Assembly: GCA_002002485.1 (NCBI GenBank)
Contig: MQVI01000017.1
Coordinates: 1-48,389, forward strand
Direction of reading: 5' to 3'
DNA length: 48,389 bases
Source of the DNA: Pasteurellaceae bacterium 15-036681
Lineage (GTDB): Bacteria; Pseudomonadota; Gammaproteobacteria; Enterobacterales; Pasteurellaceae
How positions within the stretch are numbered: position 1 is the stretch's first letter; every line of letters starts with the position of its first letter. Shown piece after piece: positions 38,946-48,262 of this stretch. Below the pieces are notes generated by a model. That model had not been told where the DNA came from and did no database searches. It saw nothing but the letters and a program-made list of their open reading frames with translations. Both the position numbers and the translations under genes were made by a program.

Positions 38946-40808
38946 ATGATGAATGTATTAAAAGGGATTTACCGCTTATTTCGCTGTGTGCGAGAGTTTG
39001 TGGTAAGTCTATTTTTTATTTTATTTGTGATGATCTGCTTTGCGATCGTTTCACTATCCACTTCAGATAGCAAAAGCAAAAAAGCCATTGATAAATTTGA
39101 GAATGGTGCTTTAGTGCTTGAATTAGATGGCTATCTAGCGGATAACAGTGATGATTTAGGTGATCTACGCCGTATCTTACAATCAGAATTAAGTGGTAGT
39201 GAAGATCCTATGAAGATCTCTACCTTTGATGTGGTGCGTGGACTTAAAAAAGCACAATTTGATGATCGTATTAAAGGTTTAGTACTGGATCTTGGCAAAT
39301 TTAGAGGGGCGGATCTACCGTCACTACAATTTGTTGGTCAAGCGATTAAAGACTTTAAGCAATCGGGCAAAGAGGTTGTGGCGATTGGTAGTTACTATTC
39401 GCAATCACAATATTACTTAGCGAGTTTTGCGGATCAGATCTATCTTAATAATTCAGGTTTTGTTGAATTAAAAGGGTTGAACTACTCAAATCTCTACTTT
39501 AAAGCAATGTTTGATAAGATCGAGGCAGTGCCACATATTTTCCGTGTGGGTACTTACAAATCTGCTGTTGAGCCATTTATTCGCAACGATATGTCGCCAG
39601 AAGCAAAAGAGAATGCGCAGTTATGGTTAGGGCAGATGTGGCAGAGTTTTAGCCAAGATATTGCTGATAACCGCAAGGTCGATGCAAAAACCTTAGTACC
39701 AGAATTTAGTCGCTACATTGAGCAATATAAAGCCTTAAAAGGTGATGATGCCCAGTATGCGTTACACAAAAAATTGGCAACACACGTGGTAACTCAACAA
39801 CAAATTGAGCAAGCCTTAGCAATGAAGTTTGGCGGTAATAAAGAGCGTTTTAATCAGATCGATTTCCTAGATTATATGGATACGCTTTCTGATCGCTTTA
39901 ATGTGTCGGCAAAAAGTAAAATTGCGGTAGTCAATGTAGAAGGCTCAATTGTGATGGGCGAAGGTGATGAAAGCAGCGCCGGCAGTGAGCCGATTGTGAA
40001 AGCGTTACGTAAAGCCAAAAGGGATGCTGCGGTTAAAGGCGTTATTTTACGTGTAAATAGCCCAGGGGGCAGTGCTATGGCGTCTGAGCTTATTCGCCAA
40101 GAAGTAGAGGCTATCCAAAAATTAGGTAAGCCTGTGGTCACTTCAATGGGCGGTATGGCAGCCTCTGGTGGTTATTGGATTGCAGCAACAAGTGATAAAA
40201 TTGTGGCAAGCCCAACAACTTTAACTGGTTCTATTGGTATCTTTGGTTTAGCCGTAACCTTTGAAAAAACGGCAAAAAATCTAGGCTTTAGTGAAGATGG
40301 CGTTTCAACTTCACCTTTAGCGAAAAGCTACGGTTTTAAAACGATTTCAAAAGAGCAGAGTGAGCTAATTCAAATCGGTATTGAAAATGGCTATGAGCGT
40401 TTCTTAGATTTAGTTGCTCGTGGACGTAAAATGACGAAAGCTGAAGTGAATAAAGTTGCTCAAGGACAAGTTTGGACGGGTGAAAGTGCTTACCAAAAAG
40501 GGCTTGTTGATCAGCTCGGTGATTTTAATAGCGCTTATGATAGTTTAGTCGAATTGATTAACCAAAAACGCCAAGCAGATAATCAAAGCAAATTAGAGAG
40601 CTTTGAAACACAATGGTTTGCTGATCAGAAAGATGATTTCTTAAGCCAATTAATGCGTGATTTTAAAACGCAATTAAAAGTGAATCTTTCGATTTTCCTT
40701 GATTTACCCTTTAGCAATAAGCTAGCTCAACCTATTGGGTTATTAAGTCAATTTAATGATCCGAAACAGAGTTATTTATATTGTTTAAATTGTGGAACAA
40801 TAAAATAA
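38946..40808 (+). CDS. sppA: signal peptide peptidase SppA (protease IV)
   Basis: A 620-aa inner-membrane S49 protease that degrades released signal peptides. N-terminal membrane anchor near 16-40 (FVVSLFFILFVMICFAIVSL). Two tandem S49 domains follow, with the general base Lys205 in GTYKSAVEPF and nucleophile Ser407 in MGGMAASGGYW; E. coli has 209 and 409. VNSPGGSAMASELI near 367-380 is the conserved loop. The start could also be the ATG one codon later. No T-rich terminator is seen after it, only the hairpin at 40833. Confidence 0.95.
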   Translation: MMNVLKGIYRLFRCVREFVVSLFFILFVMICFAIVSLSTSDSKSKKAIDKFENGALVLELDGYLADNSDDLGDLRRILQSELSGSEDPMKISTFDVVRGLKKAQFDDRIKGLVLDLGKFRGADLPSLQFVGQAIKDFKQSGKEVVAIGSYYSQSQYYLASFADQIYLNNSGFVELKGLNYSNLYFKAMFDKIEAVPHIFRVGTYKSAVEPFIRNDMSPEAKENAQLWLGQMWQSFSQDIADNRKVDAKTLVPEFSRYIEQYKALKGDDAQYALHKKLATHVVTQQQIEQALAMKFGGNKERFNQIDFLDYMDTLSDRFNVSAKSKIAVVNVEGSIVMGEGDESSAGSEPIVKALRKAKRDAAVKGVILRVNSPGGSAMASELIRQEVEAIQKLGKPVVTSMGGMAASGGYWIAATSDKIVASPTTLTGSIGIFGLAVTFEKTAKNLGFSEDGVSTSPLAKSYGFKTISKEQSELIQIGIENGYERFLDLVARGRKMTKAEVNKVAQGQVWTGESAYQKGLVDQLGDFNSAYDSLVELINQKRQADNQSKLESFETQWFADQKDDFLSQLMRDFKTQLKVNLSIFLDLPFSNKLAQPIGLLSQFNDPKQSYLYCLNCGTIK

Positions 40809-40832
40809 ATATTGGCAAAACCATTATTGATG

Positions 40833-40856
40833 GCACGAACGTCCACGTTCGTGCCT
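40833..40856. repeat. perfect palindrome GGCACGAACG-TCCA-CGTTCGTGCC
   Basis: A 10-bp stem with loop TCCA, 25 bases after sppA. It lacks a T tract, so it is a poor terminator. Its build is like each arm of the inverted repeat at 43083-43156, suggesting a small palindromic repeat family. Confidence 0.65.
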
Positions 40857-40936
40857 AAATTTCAATAAATAAGGATTGCAAAATCCTCCATTCATCTTTA
40901 AACTTTCACACTATTTTTTACTAACTTTGTAATATT

Positions 40937-41956
40937 ATGACTGAAACAACAGAAATCCTCTCTCTAGGACAGCAGCTAAAACAAGCTCGTGAAGCATTAA
41001 ATCTTTCAATCGCTGATGTAGCTCAAAAAACGAATCTAAAAAAAGCACACCTTGAATCATTAGAAAATGATATTTTCATTCTACAAAGTGTACCACCTGC
41101 GTTTGTTCGTGGTTATGTACGTAACTATGTGCGTTTTTTACGTTTACCAGAAGAATTAGTGAATTCAGTAAACTACGGTGAAGTAACTATTCCGAATGAT
41201 GTGAAAAAAGTAACACCATCAGCGCCTATCAAAGTATCTAATACTAAATCTCAAACACGTTGGGTAAAAGGCTTAACCTGGGTGATTTTACTTGGCGCTG
41301 TAGGTATGACTTTAGCTTGGTGGTGGCAAGAACACAAAAAAGAACAAGCTAGTTTAGATAATTTAGTTGTAACTAACACTGAAGTTGCAACACCTACAAC
41401 AACGTTAAATAATGAAATTACGGTGACTCCAGTTGTAGCTGAAACAGCTCAAACTGCACCAACGCCAGCGGTAGCAACAGAAACTGCAACTACAACTACA
41501 ACAGTAGCTGAACAACCAGCGCCAGTAGCACAAGATACAGGTATTGTTGTAAACAATACGCCAGTAACAACAGAAGTTGCGCCTACAACTGATATAGCTG
41601 TTCAACCAGCAGTAGAGCAAACTGTAGCACCGGAGCAACCGGTAAATGTATTACAGCAATTAGATCAGCCACAGCAAGAAACAGCGACAACTGAACAACC
41701 ACAAATTGCAGATAACAGCGAATTACGTATTGAGATTTCTGGTCGTGAAAGCTGGATCACTGTACGAGGTGCTAAGAATAAACGTTTAGCTGAAAAACTA
41801 TATACACAAGGTGAAGTATTAACCTTTAACGATAATGAACAATATCGTTTAACAGTTGGCGCACCAGCAAACGTAAAAATTTATTACAAAGGTCAGCAAG
41901 TTCCATTAAAAGTAGATGGTCGTGTTGCTCGTTTTAAATTACCTTTAGCGAACTAA
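40937..41956 (+). CDS. rodZ: cytoskeleton protein RodZ
   Basis: A 339-aa bitopic inner-membrane protein that links MreB to the elongation machinery. Cytoplasmic helix-turn-helix domain (about 8-80, [20 protein letters not shown] and [20 protein letters not shown]), one transmembrane helix near 112-132 ([16 protein letters not shown]), a Thr/Val/Pro/Gln-rich periplasmic linker 145-255, and a C-terminal DUF4115 beta domain. ispG follows after 4 bases and hisS and yfgM come next, the order of enterobacteria. Confidence 0.95.
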   Translation: MTETTEILSLGQQLKQAREALNLSIADVAQKTNLKKAHLESLENDIFILQSVPPAFVRGYVRNYVRFLRLPEELVNSVNYGEVTIPNDVKKVTPSAPIKVSNTKSQTRWVKGLTWVILLGAVGMTLAWWWQEHKKEQASLDNLVVTNTEVATPTTTLNNEITVTPVVAETAQTAPTPAVATETATTTTTVAEQPAPVAQDTGIVVNNTPVTTEVAPTTDIAVQPAVEQTVAPEQPVNVLQQLDQPQQETATTEQPQIADNSELRIEISGRESWITVRGAKNKRLAEKLYTQGEVLTFNDNEQYRLTVGAPANVKIYYKGQQVPLKVDGRVARFKLPLAN

Positions 41957-41960
41957 TAAA

Positions 41961-43070
41961 ATGTTAAAAGAACCACCTATTAAACGTCGTGAATCGACTC
42001 GAATTTATGTAGGCAATGTGCCAGTGGGCGACGGTGCGCCGATTGCAGTGCAGTCGATGACCAATACTCGTACTACTGATGTGGATGCAACGGTTGCACA
42101 AATTAAAGCCCTTGAGCGTGTTGGTGCGGATATCGTACGTGTTTCTGTACCAACGATGGATGCAGCAGAGGCCTTTAAAGTCATTAAACAACAAGTGAAT
42201 GTGCCACTAGTAGCAGATATTCACTTTGACTACCGTATTGCGCTGAAAGTGGCGGAATATGGGGTAGATTGTTTACGTATCAACCCAGGTAATATCGGTA
42301 AGGAAGAGCGTATTCGTGCCGTAGTTGATTGTGCTAGAGATAAAAATATTCCAATTCGTATTGGGGTGAATGCGGGTTCTCTTGAAAAAGATATTCAAGA
42401 GAAGTTTGGGGAACCAACACCAGAAGCATTATTAGAATCAGCAATGCGCCACGTGGATATTTTAGATCGTCTTAACTTTGATCAATTTAAAGTGAGCGTA
42501 AAAGCCTCTGATGTTTTTTTAGCAGTGGAATCTTACCGCTTGTTAGCAAAACAGATTAAGCAACCTCTTCACTTAGGAATTACCGAAGCGGGTGGGGCGC
42601 GCGCAGGTGCAGTGAAATCAGCAATCGGTTTAGGCTTGCTACTTTCAGAAGGTATCGGCGATACGTTACGTATTTCCCTTGCAGCAGATCCTGTTGAAGA
42701 GATCAAAGTCGGTTTTGATATTTTAAAATCACTGCGTATTCGCTCTCGTGGCATTAACTTTATCGCTTGTCCAACCTGTTCTCGTCAAGAATTTGACGTA
42801 ATTGGTACGGTAAATGCTTTAGAACAACGCTTAGAAGATATTATTACCCCAATGGACGTGTCAATTATCGGTTGTGTGGTAAATGGCCCAGGGGAAGCGT
42901 TAGTGTCTGATTTAGGTGTAACGGGTAGTAACAAAATGAGTGGTTATTACCTTGATGGTGTTCGCCAAAAAGAGCGTTTTGATAACGATAATTTAATCGA
43001 TCAACTTGAAGCAAAAATTCGTGCGAGAGTAGCTCAGCAGACTCAGCGTATTGATATTGAGCAAATTTAA
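41961..43070 (+). CDS. ispG: 4-hydroxy-3-methylbut-2-enyl diphosphate synthase (flavodoxin)
   Basis: Penultimate enzyme of the MEP isoprenoid pathway; 369 aa; 4Fe-4S protein. N-terminal TIM barrel ([38 protein letters not shown]) and C-terminal Fe-S domain with CPTCSR (Cys270, Cys273) and [10 protein letters not shown] holding the third Cys and the Glu ligand. ATG 41961 is 4 bases after rodZ. An exact uptake core (reverse, 42535-42543) is inside the gene. The start is supported by conservation of the [13 protein letters not shown]-terminus. Confidence 0.97.
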   Translation: MLKEPPIKRRESTRIYVGNVPVGDGAPIAVQSMTNTRTTDVDATVAQIKALERVGADIVRVSVPTMDAAEAFKVIKQQVNVPLVADIHFDYRIALKVAEYGVDCLRINPGNIGKEERIRAVVDCARDKNIPIRIGVNAGSLEKDIQEKFGEPTPEALLESAMRHVDILDRLNFDQFKVSVKASDVFLAVESYRLLAKQIKQPLHLGITEAGGARAGAVKSAIGLGLLLSEGIGDTLRISLAADPVEEIKVGFDILKSLRIRSRGINFIACPTCSRQEFDVIGTVNALEQRLEDIITPMDVSIIGCVVNGPGEALVSDLGVTGSNKMSGYYLDGVRQKERFDNDNLIDQLEAKIRARVAQQTQRIDIEQI

Positions 43071-43082
43071 TTTTTAATTGTG

Positions 43083-43156
43083 CGGACACGCGCAACGTGT
43101 CCCTACAAATGAACATTATTCGAAGAAAGAATGTAGGGACACGGTGCCCGTGTCCG
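43083..43156. repeat. nested inverted repeat between ispG and hisS
   Basis: 25-bp arms begin CGGACACG and end GTGTCCCTACA; they match with two mismatches. Each arm is itself a hairpin, GGACACG...CGTGTCC. The inner loop is about 24 bases. No T tract. It fills almost all of the intergenic gap. Confidence 0.75.
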
Positions 43157-43194
43157 TTTATATTCATAAAAATTTTACAAATTAGGAAAAAAAC

Positions 43195-44484
43195 GTGTCA
43201 AAAACAATTCAAGCTCTACGTGGTATGAATGACCTATCACCAAGCGAAACGCCATTATGGCAATGGGTGGAAGGCCAAATCCGCGATACATTTGCAAGCT
43301 ATGGTTATAGCGAAATGCGTAGCCCAATTATGGAATCTACTAATCTATTTAAACGTGGTGTTGGCGAAGCGACAGACATCGTAGAAAAAGAGATGTTTAC
43401 TTTCACTCGTAGTGAAGAAGCAAATGAAAGTTTCACATTACGTCCAGAGGGTACCGCAGGTTGTGTACGTGCAGCGATTGAACACGGTTGGATCTACAAT
43501 AACGAACAACGTTTATGGTATATCGGCCCAATGTTCCGTTATGAACGTCCACAAAAAGGTCGTTACCGTCAATTCCACCAAGCTGGCGTGGAAATTTTTG
43601 GTATTGCAAATCCAGAAGCTGATGCAGAATTAATCCTATTAACCGCACGTTTATGGGAAAAATTAGGCATTCGTGAACACGTAACACTTCAATTAAATTC
43701 AATTGGTGGTTTGGAAGTTCGTACCAAATACCGTGAAGCATTAGTGGCATTCTTGCAAAATCACTTAGATGTATTAAAACAAGATCCAGATAGTGAACGC
43801 CGTTTAGAAACGAACCCTTTACGTATTTTGGATACCAAAAATGCGGCATTACAAAAAGTATTAGATAATGCACCTAAGTTACACGATTTCTTAGACGAAG
43901 AGTCAAAAGCACACTTTGAGCAACTTTGTGCAATTTTGGACGAAATGGGCATTAAATACGAAGTAAATCAAAAACTTGTACGTGGTTTAGATTACTACAA
44001 CAAAACCGTATTTGAATGGGTAACAACTGCATTAGGTGCACAAGGTACCGTATGTGGTGGTGGTCGTTATGATGGCTTAGTCGCTCAATTAGGTGGACAC
44101 GCAACAGAAGGTGTTGGTTTTGCAATGGGCTTAGAGCGTTTAGTGCTATTAGTGCAAGAAGTAAATCCAGAAGTAGCATTACCACGCACCGTTGATATTT
44201 ATCTTGTTCACACAGGTGAAGGTACCACGACAGCGGCATTCCGTTTAGCAGAAACACTACGTACTGAACTTCCACAATTACGTACAATGCTACATTGCAG
44301 TGGCGGTGGCTTTAAGAAGCAGTTCAAACGTGCGGATAAAGTGGGGGCGAAGATCGCTTTAACGTTAGGCGAAAGCGAAGTAGAAAATAGTACTGTTGTA
44401 GTGAAAGATTTATTTGGCGAAGTTGAGCAAATCACTATTCCACAAGTAGATCTTATCAATGAATTACGTGCTCGTTTTGCATAA
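43195..44484 (+). CDS. hisS: histidyl-tRNA synthetase
   Basis: A 429-aa class II aminoacyl-tRNA synthetase. Motif 2 [20 protein letters not shown] near 115-134, histidine-A motif [15 protein letters not shown] near 261-275, motif 3 [10 protein letters not shown] near 306-315, and a C-terminal anticodon-binding domain from about 330. It starts at GTG 43195, 124 bases after ispG, preceded by TTAGGAAAA. Codon bias is strong. yfgM follows after 9 bases. Confidence 0.97.
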   Translation: MSKTIQALRGMNDLSPSETPLWQWVEGQIRDTFASYGYSEMRSPIMESTNLFKRGVGEATDIVEKEMFTFTRSEEANESFTLRPEGTAGCVRAAIEHGWIYNNEQRLWYIGPMFRYERPQKGRYRQFHQAGVEIFGIANPEADAELILLTARLWEKLGIREHVTLQLNSIGGLEVRTKYREALVAFLQNHLDVLKQDPDSERRLETNPLRILDTKNAALQKVLDNAPKLHDFLDEESKAHFEQLCAILDEMGIKYEVNQKLVRGLDYYNKTVFEWVTTALGAQGTVCGGGRYDGLVAQLGGHATEGVGFAMGLERLVLLVQEVNPEVALPRTVDIYLVHTGEGTTTAAFRLAETLRTELPQLRTMLHCSGGGFKKQFKRADKVGAKIALTLGESEVENSTVVVKDLFGEVEQITIPQVDLINELRARFA

Positions 44485-44493
44485 GGAACGAAA

Positions 44494-45114
44494 ATGAACG
44501 ATTATTTAAATAAAACAGAAGAACAGCAATTTGAAGAAGCAAAAAGCTGGTTTAAAGAAAATGGCACACCGATTTTAGTGATTATTTGTGTGATTGCATT
44601 AGCCACTTTCGGTTGGAACTTCTGGCAGAAGCACCAATTAGAAACTGCGCAACAAACATCGGCAAACTACCAACAAGTTATGGAAAGCTATGTGCAAAAT
44701 CCAGAGAAAAACGTACCGCTTGTTGAGAAATTTATCGCGGATAATAAAGGTTCGAACTATGCAGTATTCGCACAGTTAGAACAAGCTAAAGCAAGTGCTG
44801 AAAAAGGTGATTTTGCAGCAGCAAAAGCAACTTTAGAACAGGCATTAGCAGCAAGTGATGATGCGACGTTAAACAATGTTGTTTCATTCCGTTTAGGCTT
44901 GGTTCAATATCAATTAAAAGAGTTTGATGCAGCATTAGCAAGCCTTGCTAAAGTACAAGATAAAGCGTGGGATTTCCGTAAACAAACTTTAGTAGGCGAT
45001 ATTCTTGTGGCTAAAGGTGATATTGCAGCAGCGAAGTCAGCTTATGAACAAGCAAAAGCAAATGCGACAGAACAAGATCAAATGCTTATTGATATTCGTT
45101 TAAATAATTTATAA
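44494..45114 (+). CDS. yfgM: YfgM family protein (SecYEG ancillary / TPR protein)
   Basis: A 206-aa inner-membrane protein (COG2976) with one transmembrane helix at about 25-45 (TPILVIICVIALATFGWNFW) and a periplasmic TPR-like helical domain rich in Ala and Lys. E. coli YfgM associates with the Sec translocon and PpiD. In E. coli bamB follows; here a terminator and repeats follow instead. An exact uptake core (reverse, 44715-44723) lies in the gene. Confidence 0.9.
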   Translation: MNDYLNKTEEQQFEEAKSWFKENGTPILVIICVIALATFGWNFWQKHQLETAQQTSANYQQVMESYVQNPEKNVPLVEKFIADNKGSNYAVFAQLEQAKASAEKGDFAAAKATLEQALAASDDATLNNVVSFRLGLVQYQLKEFDAALASLAKVQDKAWDFRKQTLVGDILVAKGDIAAAKSAYEQAKANATEQDQMLIDIRLNNL

Positions 45115-45118
45115 TTAT

Positions 45119-45146
45119 AGGGTGCGTGTAAACGCACCTTTTGTTT
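45119..45146 (+). terminator. terminator after yfgM, GGTGCG repeat type
   Basis: GGTGCGT-GTAA-ACGCACC (45121-45138) followed by TTTTGTTT. Sequence shared with the repeat at 1656-1713. Confidence 0.8.
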
Positions 45147-45161
45147 ATCTAACAAAAATAG

Positions 45162-45197
45162 CCCCCTCTTTAGCAAAGAGGGGGGTGGGGGAGATTT
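45162..45197 (-). repeat. family A palindromic repeat, copy 5 (inverted)
   Basis: CCCCCTCTTT / AAAGAGGGGG then GTGGGGGAGATTT. It is paired back-to-back with the unit at 45290-45324, with outer hairpins, opposite to the other two pairs. Confidence 0.8.
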
Positions 45198-45289
45198 GGT
45201 AGAGGTGATTTTACACTCATAATTAACCGTTTAGATGAAATATGTTTATATGTGAACCATAAGTCTCTCACTCCGTTTTATCTACTGTC

Positions 45290-45324
45290 AAATCTCCCCT
45301 AGCCCCTCTTTTCTAAAGAGGGGG
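45290..45324 (+). repeat. family A palindromic repeat, copy 6
   Basis: AAATCTCCCCTAG then CCCCTCTTT / AAAGAGGGG. With copy 5 it occupies the 269-base gap between yfgM and pnuC, and about 59 bases remain before pnuC for its promoter. Confidence 0.8.
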
Positions 45325-45383
45325 ATTATATCGGGTAAAGAAACTATTTTTAAACTACTAGAATAACAAACACTGGAGGATGT

Positions 45384-46064
45384 ATGAACTACAATCAAAT
45401 CGCCACTCAAATTAAAAAGGAACTTTTTGATGGCTGGAAACCTTTTGAGGCTGCTTGGCTATTGCTTTTTATTGCAGTGCAAATCGGGGTTTATATCTAC
45501 GAACCTGATTCCGCATTGGGGATGATTGCAGGGATTTCAGGGATCATTTGTAACGTTTTTATCAGTAAAGGTAAAATCAGTAATTATTTCTTTGGTTTAA
45601 TCTTTGCTTATAGCTATTTCTATGTATCACTTGGTGCGAATTACCTTGGTGAAATGAATACGACGCTTTATGTTTATATTCCAGCGCAATTTATCGGCTA
45701 TTTCTTATGGAAAGAGAATATGCAGAAAGACCAAGGGGCAGACGCTGTTGTCGCTAAAGCATTAAGTGTAAAAGGTTGGATTGGTTTAGCGATCTTCCTT
45801 GTTGTTGGTACCTTGTTATTTGTTCAAGTGTTGAATCACTTCGGTGGTAGCTCAACAGGCTTAGATGGTTTAACAACTATTATCGTTATTGCTGCACAGG
45901 CATTGATGGTATTACGCTTCCGTGAGCAGTGGTTGCTATGGATTCTATTAAACATCATCTCTATTGCTCTTTGGGCTGAAAATACCTCAATGTATGTAAT
46001 GTATGGTGCTTACTTATTAAACTCACTATACGGTTACTATAACTGGACGAAACTTCAAAAATAG
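45384..46064 (+). CDS. pnuC: nicotinamide riboside transporter PnuC
   Basis: A 226-aa inner-membrane facilitator with about 7 hydrophobic helices. Conserved WKPFEAAWLLLFIAVQIG near 17-34, QFIGYFLWKENM near 107-118 and REQWLLWILLNIISIALW near 178-195 (Trp/Asn substrate residues). In Pasteurellaceae PnuC is central to V-factor (NAD precursor) uptake, since many members cannot make NAD de novo. GGAGGA precedes the ATG. No NadR site was identified. Confidence 0.93.
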   Translation: MNYNQIATQIKKELFDGWKPFEAAWLLLFIAVQIGVYIYEPDSALGMIAGISGIICNVFISKGKISNYFFGLIFAYSYFYVSLGANYLGEMNTTLYVYIPAQFIGYFLWKENMQKDQGADAVVAKALSVKGWIGLAIFLVVGTLLFVQVLNHFGGSSTGLDGLTTIIVIAAQALMVLRFREQWLLWILLNIISIALWAENTSMYVMYGAYLLNSLYGYYNWTKLQK

Positions 46065-46078
46065 AAAGAGTGGACAGT

Positions 46079-46208
46079 GGATAACGGAAAGTGGAGAATA
46101 CTCTCCACTCTCCACTCTCCACTCTCCACTCTCCACTCTCCACTCTCCACTCTCCACTCTCCACTCTCCACTTTTTTCACTTCTCAAATCCCTCTTTTTC
46201 CGTTATCC
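46079..46208. repeat. inverted-repeat-bounded element containing the heptamer array
   Basis: Perfect 12-bp ends GGATAACGGAAA (46079-46090) and its reverse complement (46197-46208) enclose GTGGAGA and a heptamer array. The left GTGGAGA is the reverse complement of the array unit, so the region can fold into alternative hairpins. It lies between pnuC and hda. Confidence 0.75.
46101..46170 (+). repeat. heptanucleotide tandem array (CTCTCCA)x10
   Basis: Ten perfect tandem copies of CTCTCCA, 70 bp, ending 71 bases before the hda start codon. Perfect repetition suggests recent or ongoing slippage. Unit length 7 is not a multiple of 3, but no real gene reads through it. Confidence 0.95.
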
Positions 46209-46241
46209 TTTGCACTCTATTTTTAAATGGACAGATAGCCT

Positions 46242-46952
46242 TTGCAATTACCACTACCAATTCATCAAATTGATGATGATACTTTCGATAACTTTTATGC
46301 TGAAAATAGCTTACTGCTATTGGACTCGTTGCGTCAAAATTTTGCTGACGTACAGCAGCCCTTTTTCTATATTTGGGGCGGTAAAAGTAGTGGTAAGAGC
46401 CATATTCTCAAAGCAGTCAGTAATCACTTTCTGTTAAATAATCAATCAGCAAGCTATATTCCATTGGAAAAATCGCAATATTTCGCACCAACGGTATTAG
46501 ATAATGCGGAACAGCTTGATGTGATTTGTTTAGATGATTTGCAAACTGTTGCGGGTAATGAAGAGTGGGAGCTGGCGATCTTTAATTTGTTCAACCAAAT
46601 TAGAGAGCAACAAGGATTATTCTCTAATGGGCATAAAACCTTATTGTTAATTAGTGCAGATCAACCCCCTACGGAGTTAGCGATTAAATTACCCGATCTG
46701 AGATCTCGCTTAACGTGGGGCGAAGTTTACCGTTTAGAAGATCTTAATGATGAACAAAAACAGACAATCTTAAAGCGCAATGCTTATAATAAAGGTTTAG
46801 AACTATCTGATGATGTTGCAAGTTTCTTACTTAAACGTTTAGGACGAGATTTGCATATTCTGACCAATAAATTAGATATACTTGATCGTGCCTCATTACA
46901 AGCACAACGCAAGCTAACAGTTCCTTTTGTCAAAGAAATTTTAGGATTATAA
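46242..46952 (+). CDS. hda: DnaA inactivator Hda
   Basis: A 236-aa AAA+ protein that, with the sliding clamp, stimulates hydrolysis of DnaA-bound ATP to prevent over-initiation. The clamp-binding motif QLPLP is at residues 2-6, directly after the start. Walker A GGKSSGKSH at 46-54, Walker B VICLDDLQTVAG, sensor region LLLISADQPP, and C-terminal ASLQAQRKLTVPFVKEIL match E. coli Hda. The start must be TTG 46242: an in-frame TAG sits at 46236-46238 and no in-frame ATG precedes the clamp motif. The Shine-Dalgarno is poor, so expression is probably low. E. coli hda also uses a rare start codon. Confidence 0.92.
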   Translation: MQLPLPIHQIDDDTFDNFYAENSLLLLDSLRQNFADVQQPFFYIWGGKSSGKSHILKAVSNHFLLNNQSASYIPLEKSQYFAPTVLDNAEQLDVICLDDLQTVAGNEEWELAIFNLFNQIREQQGLFSNGHKTLLLISADQPPTELAIKLPDLRSRLTWGEVYRLEDLNDEQKQTILKRNAYNKGLELSDDVASFLLKRLGRDLHILTNKLDILDRASLQAQRKLTVPFVKEILGL

Positions 46953-46959
46953 GAATAAT

Positions 46960-47586
46960 ATGAATACCCTTGAATTAGTCAATATTGCGTGTGAACGTGG
47001 CGAAACTCGCCTTTTCGAAGGTTGTAGCCTAAAAATGTCTAGTGGCGAGTGGTGGCAGATCGAAGGGCATAATGGCATTGGTAAAACCAGTCTATTACGT
47101 ATTTTAGCAGGGCTTGCATTAGCTGCCGAAGGTGAGGTTTTATGGAATGGCACCGCTATTCAAAAACAGCGTGATGAATACTATTCTGAGCTATTCTATC
47201 TAGGGCACCACGCAGGCATTAAACCCGAACTCACCGCTTGGGAAAATCTTCGTTTCTATCAAAAAATTCAAGGGCTTGAACTTTCTGATGAGGCATTATG
47301 GAATGCCCTTGCAAAAGTGTCTTTGATTGGGCGTGAAGATCTACCTTGTTCTCATCTTTCCGCAGGGCAACAACGCCGTGTTGCGTTAGCTAAACTTTGG
47401 CTTACCCAAGCAAAATTATGGATTTTAGATGAACCCTTTACCGCTATTGATAAGAAAGGCGTATCAGAACTAATTAGCCATATCGAGCAACATTGTGAAA
47501 ATGACGGTATTGTTATTTTTACAAGTCACCAAACTGCTGAAAGCCGAAAAGTCCAAATTCTATCCTTAGATCCTTTTAAGGCATAA
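46960..47586 (+). CDS. ccmA: heme exporter ATP-binding protein CcmA
   Basis: A 208-aa ATPase of the CcmABCD complex that releases holo-CcmE during cytochrome c maturation. Walker A GHNGIGKTS at 36-44, Q-loop region FYLGHHAGIKPELTAWENL, signature LSAGQQRRVALAKLW near 130-144, Walker B LWILDEPFTAID near 150-161. It starts 7 bases after hda; ccmB follows after 5 bases. Confidence 0.95.
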   Translation: MNTLELVNIACERGETRLFEGCSLKMSSGEWWQIEGHNGIGKTSLLRILAGLALAAEGEVLWNGTAIQKQRDEYYSELFYLGHHAGIKPELTAWENLRFYQKIQGLELSDEALWNALAKVSLIGREDLPCSHLSAGQQRRVALAKLWLTQAKLWILDEPFTAIDKKGVSELISHIEQHCENDGIVIFTSHQTAESRKVQILSLDPFKA

Positions 47587-47591
47587 TAACA

Positions 47592-48251
47592 ATGATATTG
47601 ACGATTATCCAACGTGAATTAACAATCGCATTTCGTAAACCTGCAGAGATTTTAAACCCTCTGTGGTTTTTCTTAATCATCATTACAATGTTCCCACTAT
47701 TAATGGGGCCAAACCCAGAATTACTGAGTAAAATTGCCTCAGGTACAGCTTGGGTAGCAGCCGTGCTATCTGCATTACTCTCTTTCGAACGATTATTTCG
47801 AGATGACTATTTAGATGGTTCGTTAGAACAGTTAATGTTATTGCCAACAGGTTTACCTCAAGTCGCACTTGCGAAAGTGATTGCTCATTGGTTATTAACT
47901 GGCTTACCATTGATTTTACTTTCTCCAATTGCGGCAATTTTATTGTCATTAGAAACCAATGTTTGGTTTGCTTTGGTACTTACTTTATTATTAGGAACGC
48001 CAATTTTAAGCTGTTTAGGTGCGATTGGGGTGGCATTAACCGTCGGATTGCGTAAAGGTGGGACTTTATTAAGCCTCTTAATTTTGCCGTTATTTTTACC
48101 TGTTTTAATTTTTGCGGCTTCAGTACTCGAAGCTTCAACACTAAACTTAGGCTACAGCGGCCAGCTTGCAATTATGGGGGCAATGTTGGCACTTGCAGTT
48201 ACTTTTGCGCCTTTTGCGATAGCAGGGGCATTGAGAGTGAGTTTGCAGTAA
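47592..48251 (+). CDS. ccmB: heme exporter protein CcmB
   Basis: A 219-aa integral membrane subunit with 6 hydrophobic segments; E. coli has 220, so the gene is complete. It begins MILTIIQRELTIAFRKPAEI and contains DDYLDGSLEQLMLLPTGL near 70-87, both typical. Its stop is only 11 bases before the right-hand IS end (48263). ccmC, which normally follows directly, is not in the window. Confidence 0.95.
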   Translation: MILTIIQRELTIAFRKPAEILNPLWFFLIIITMFPLLMGPNPELLSKIASGTAWVAAVLSALLSFERLFRDDYLDGSLEQLMLLPTGLPQVALAKVIAHWLLTGLPLILLSPIAAILLSLETNVWFALVLTLLLGTPILSCLGAIGVALTVGLRKGGTLLSLLILPLFLPVLIFAASVLEASTLNLGYSGQLAIMGAMLALAVTFAPFAIAGALRVSLQ

Positions 48252-48262
48252 ATATATTTTTC

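Noticed and set aside
46091-46273. 60-codon frame reading through the heptamer array, a possible phase-variable gene
   Set aside because: The product is only repeated Leu-His-Ser-Pro units plus a short tail, with no ribosome binding site. It is a by-product of the repeat; the real gene is hda.
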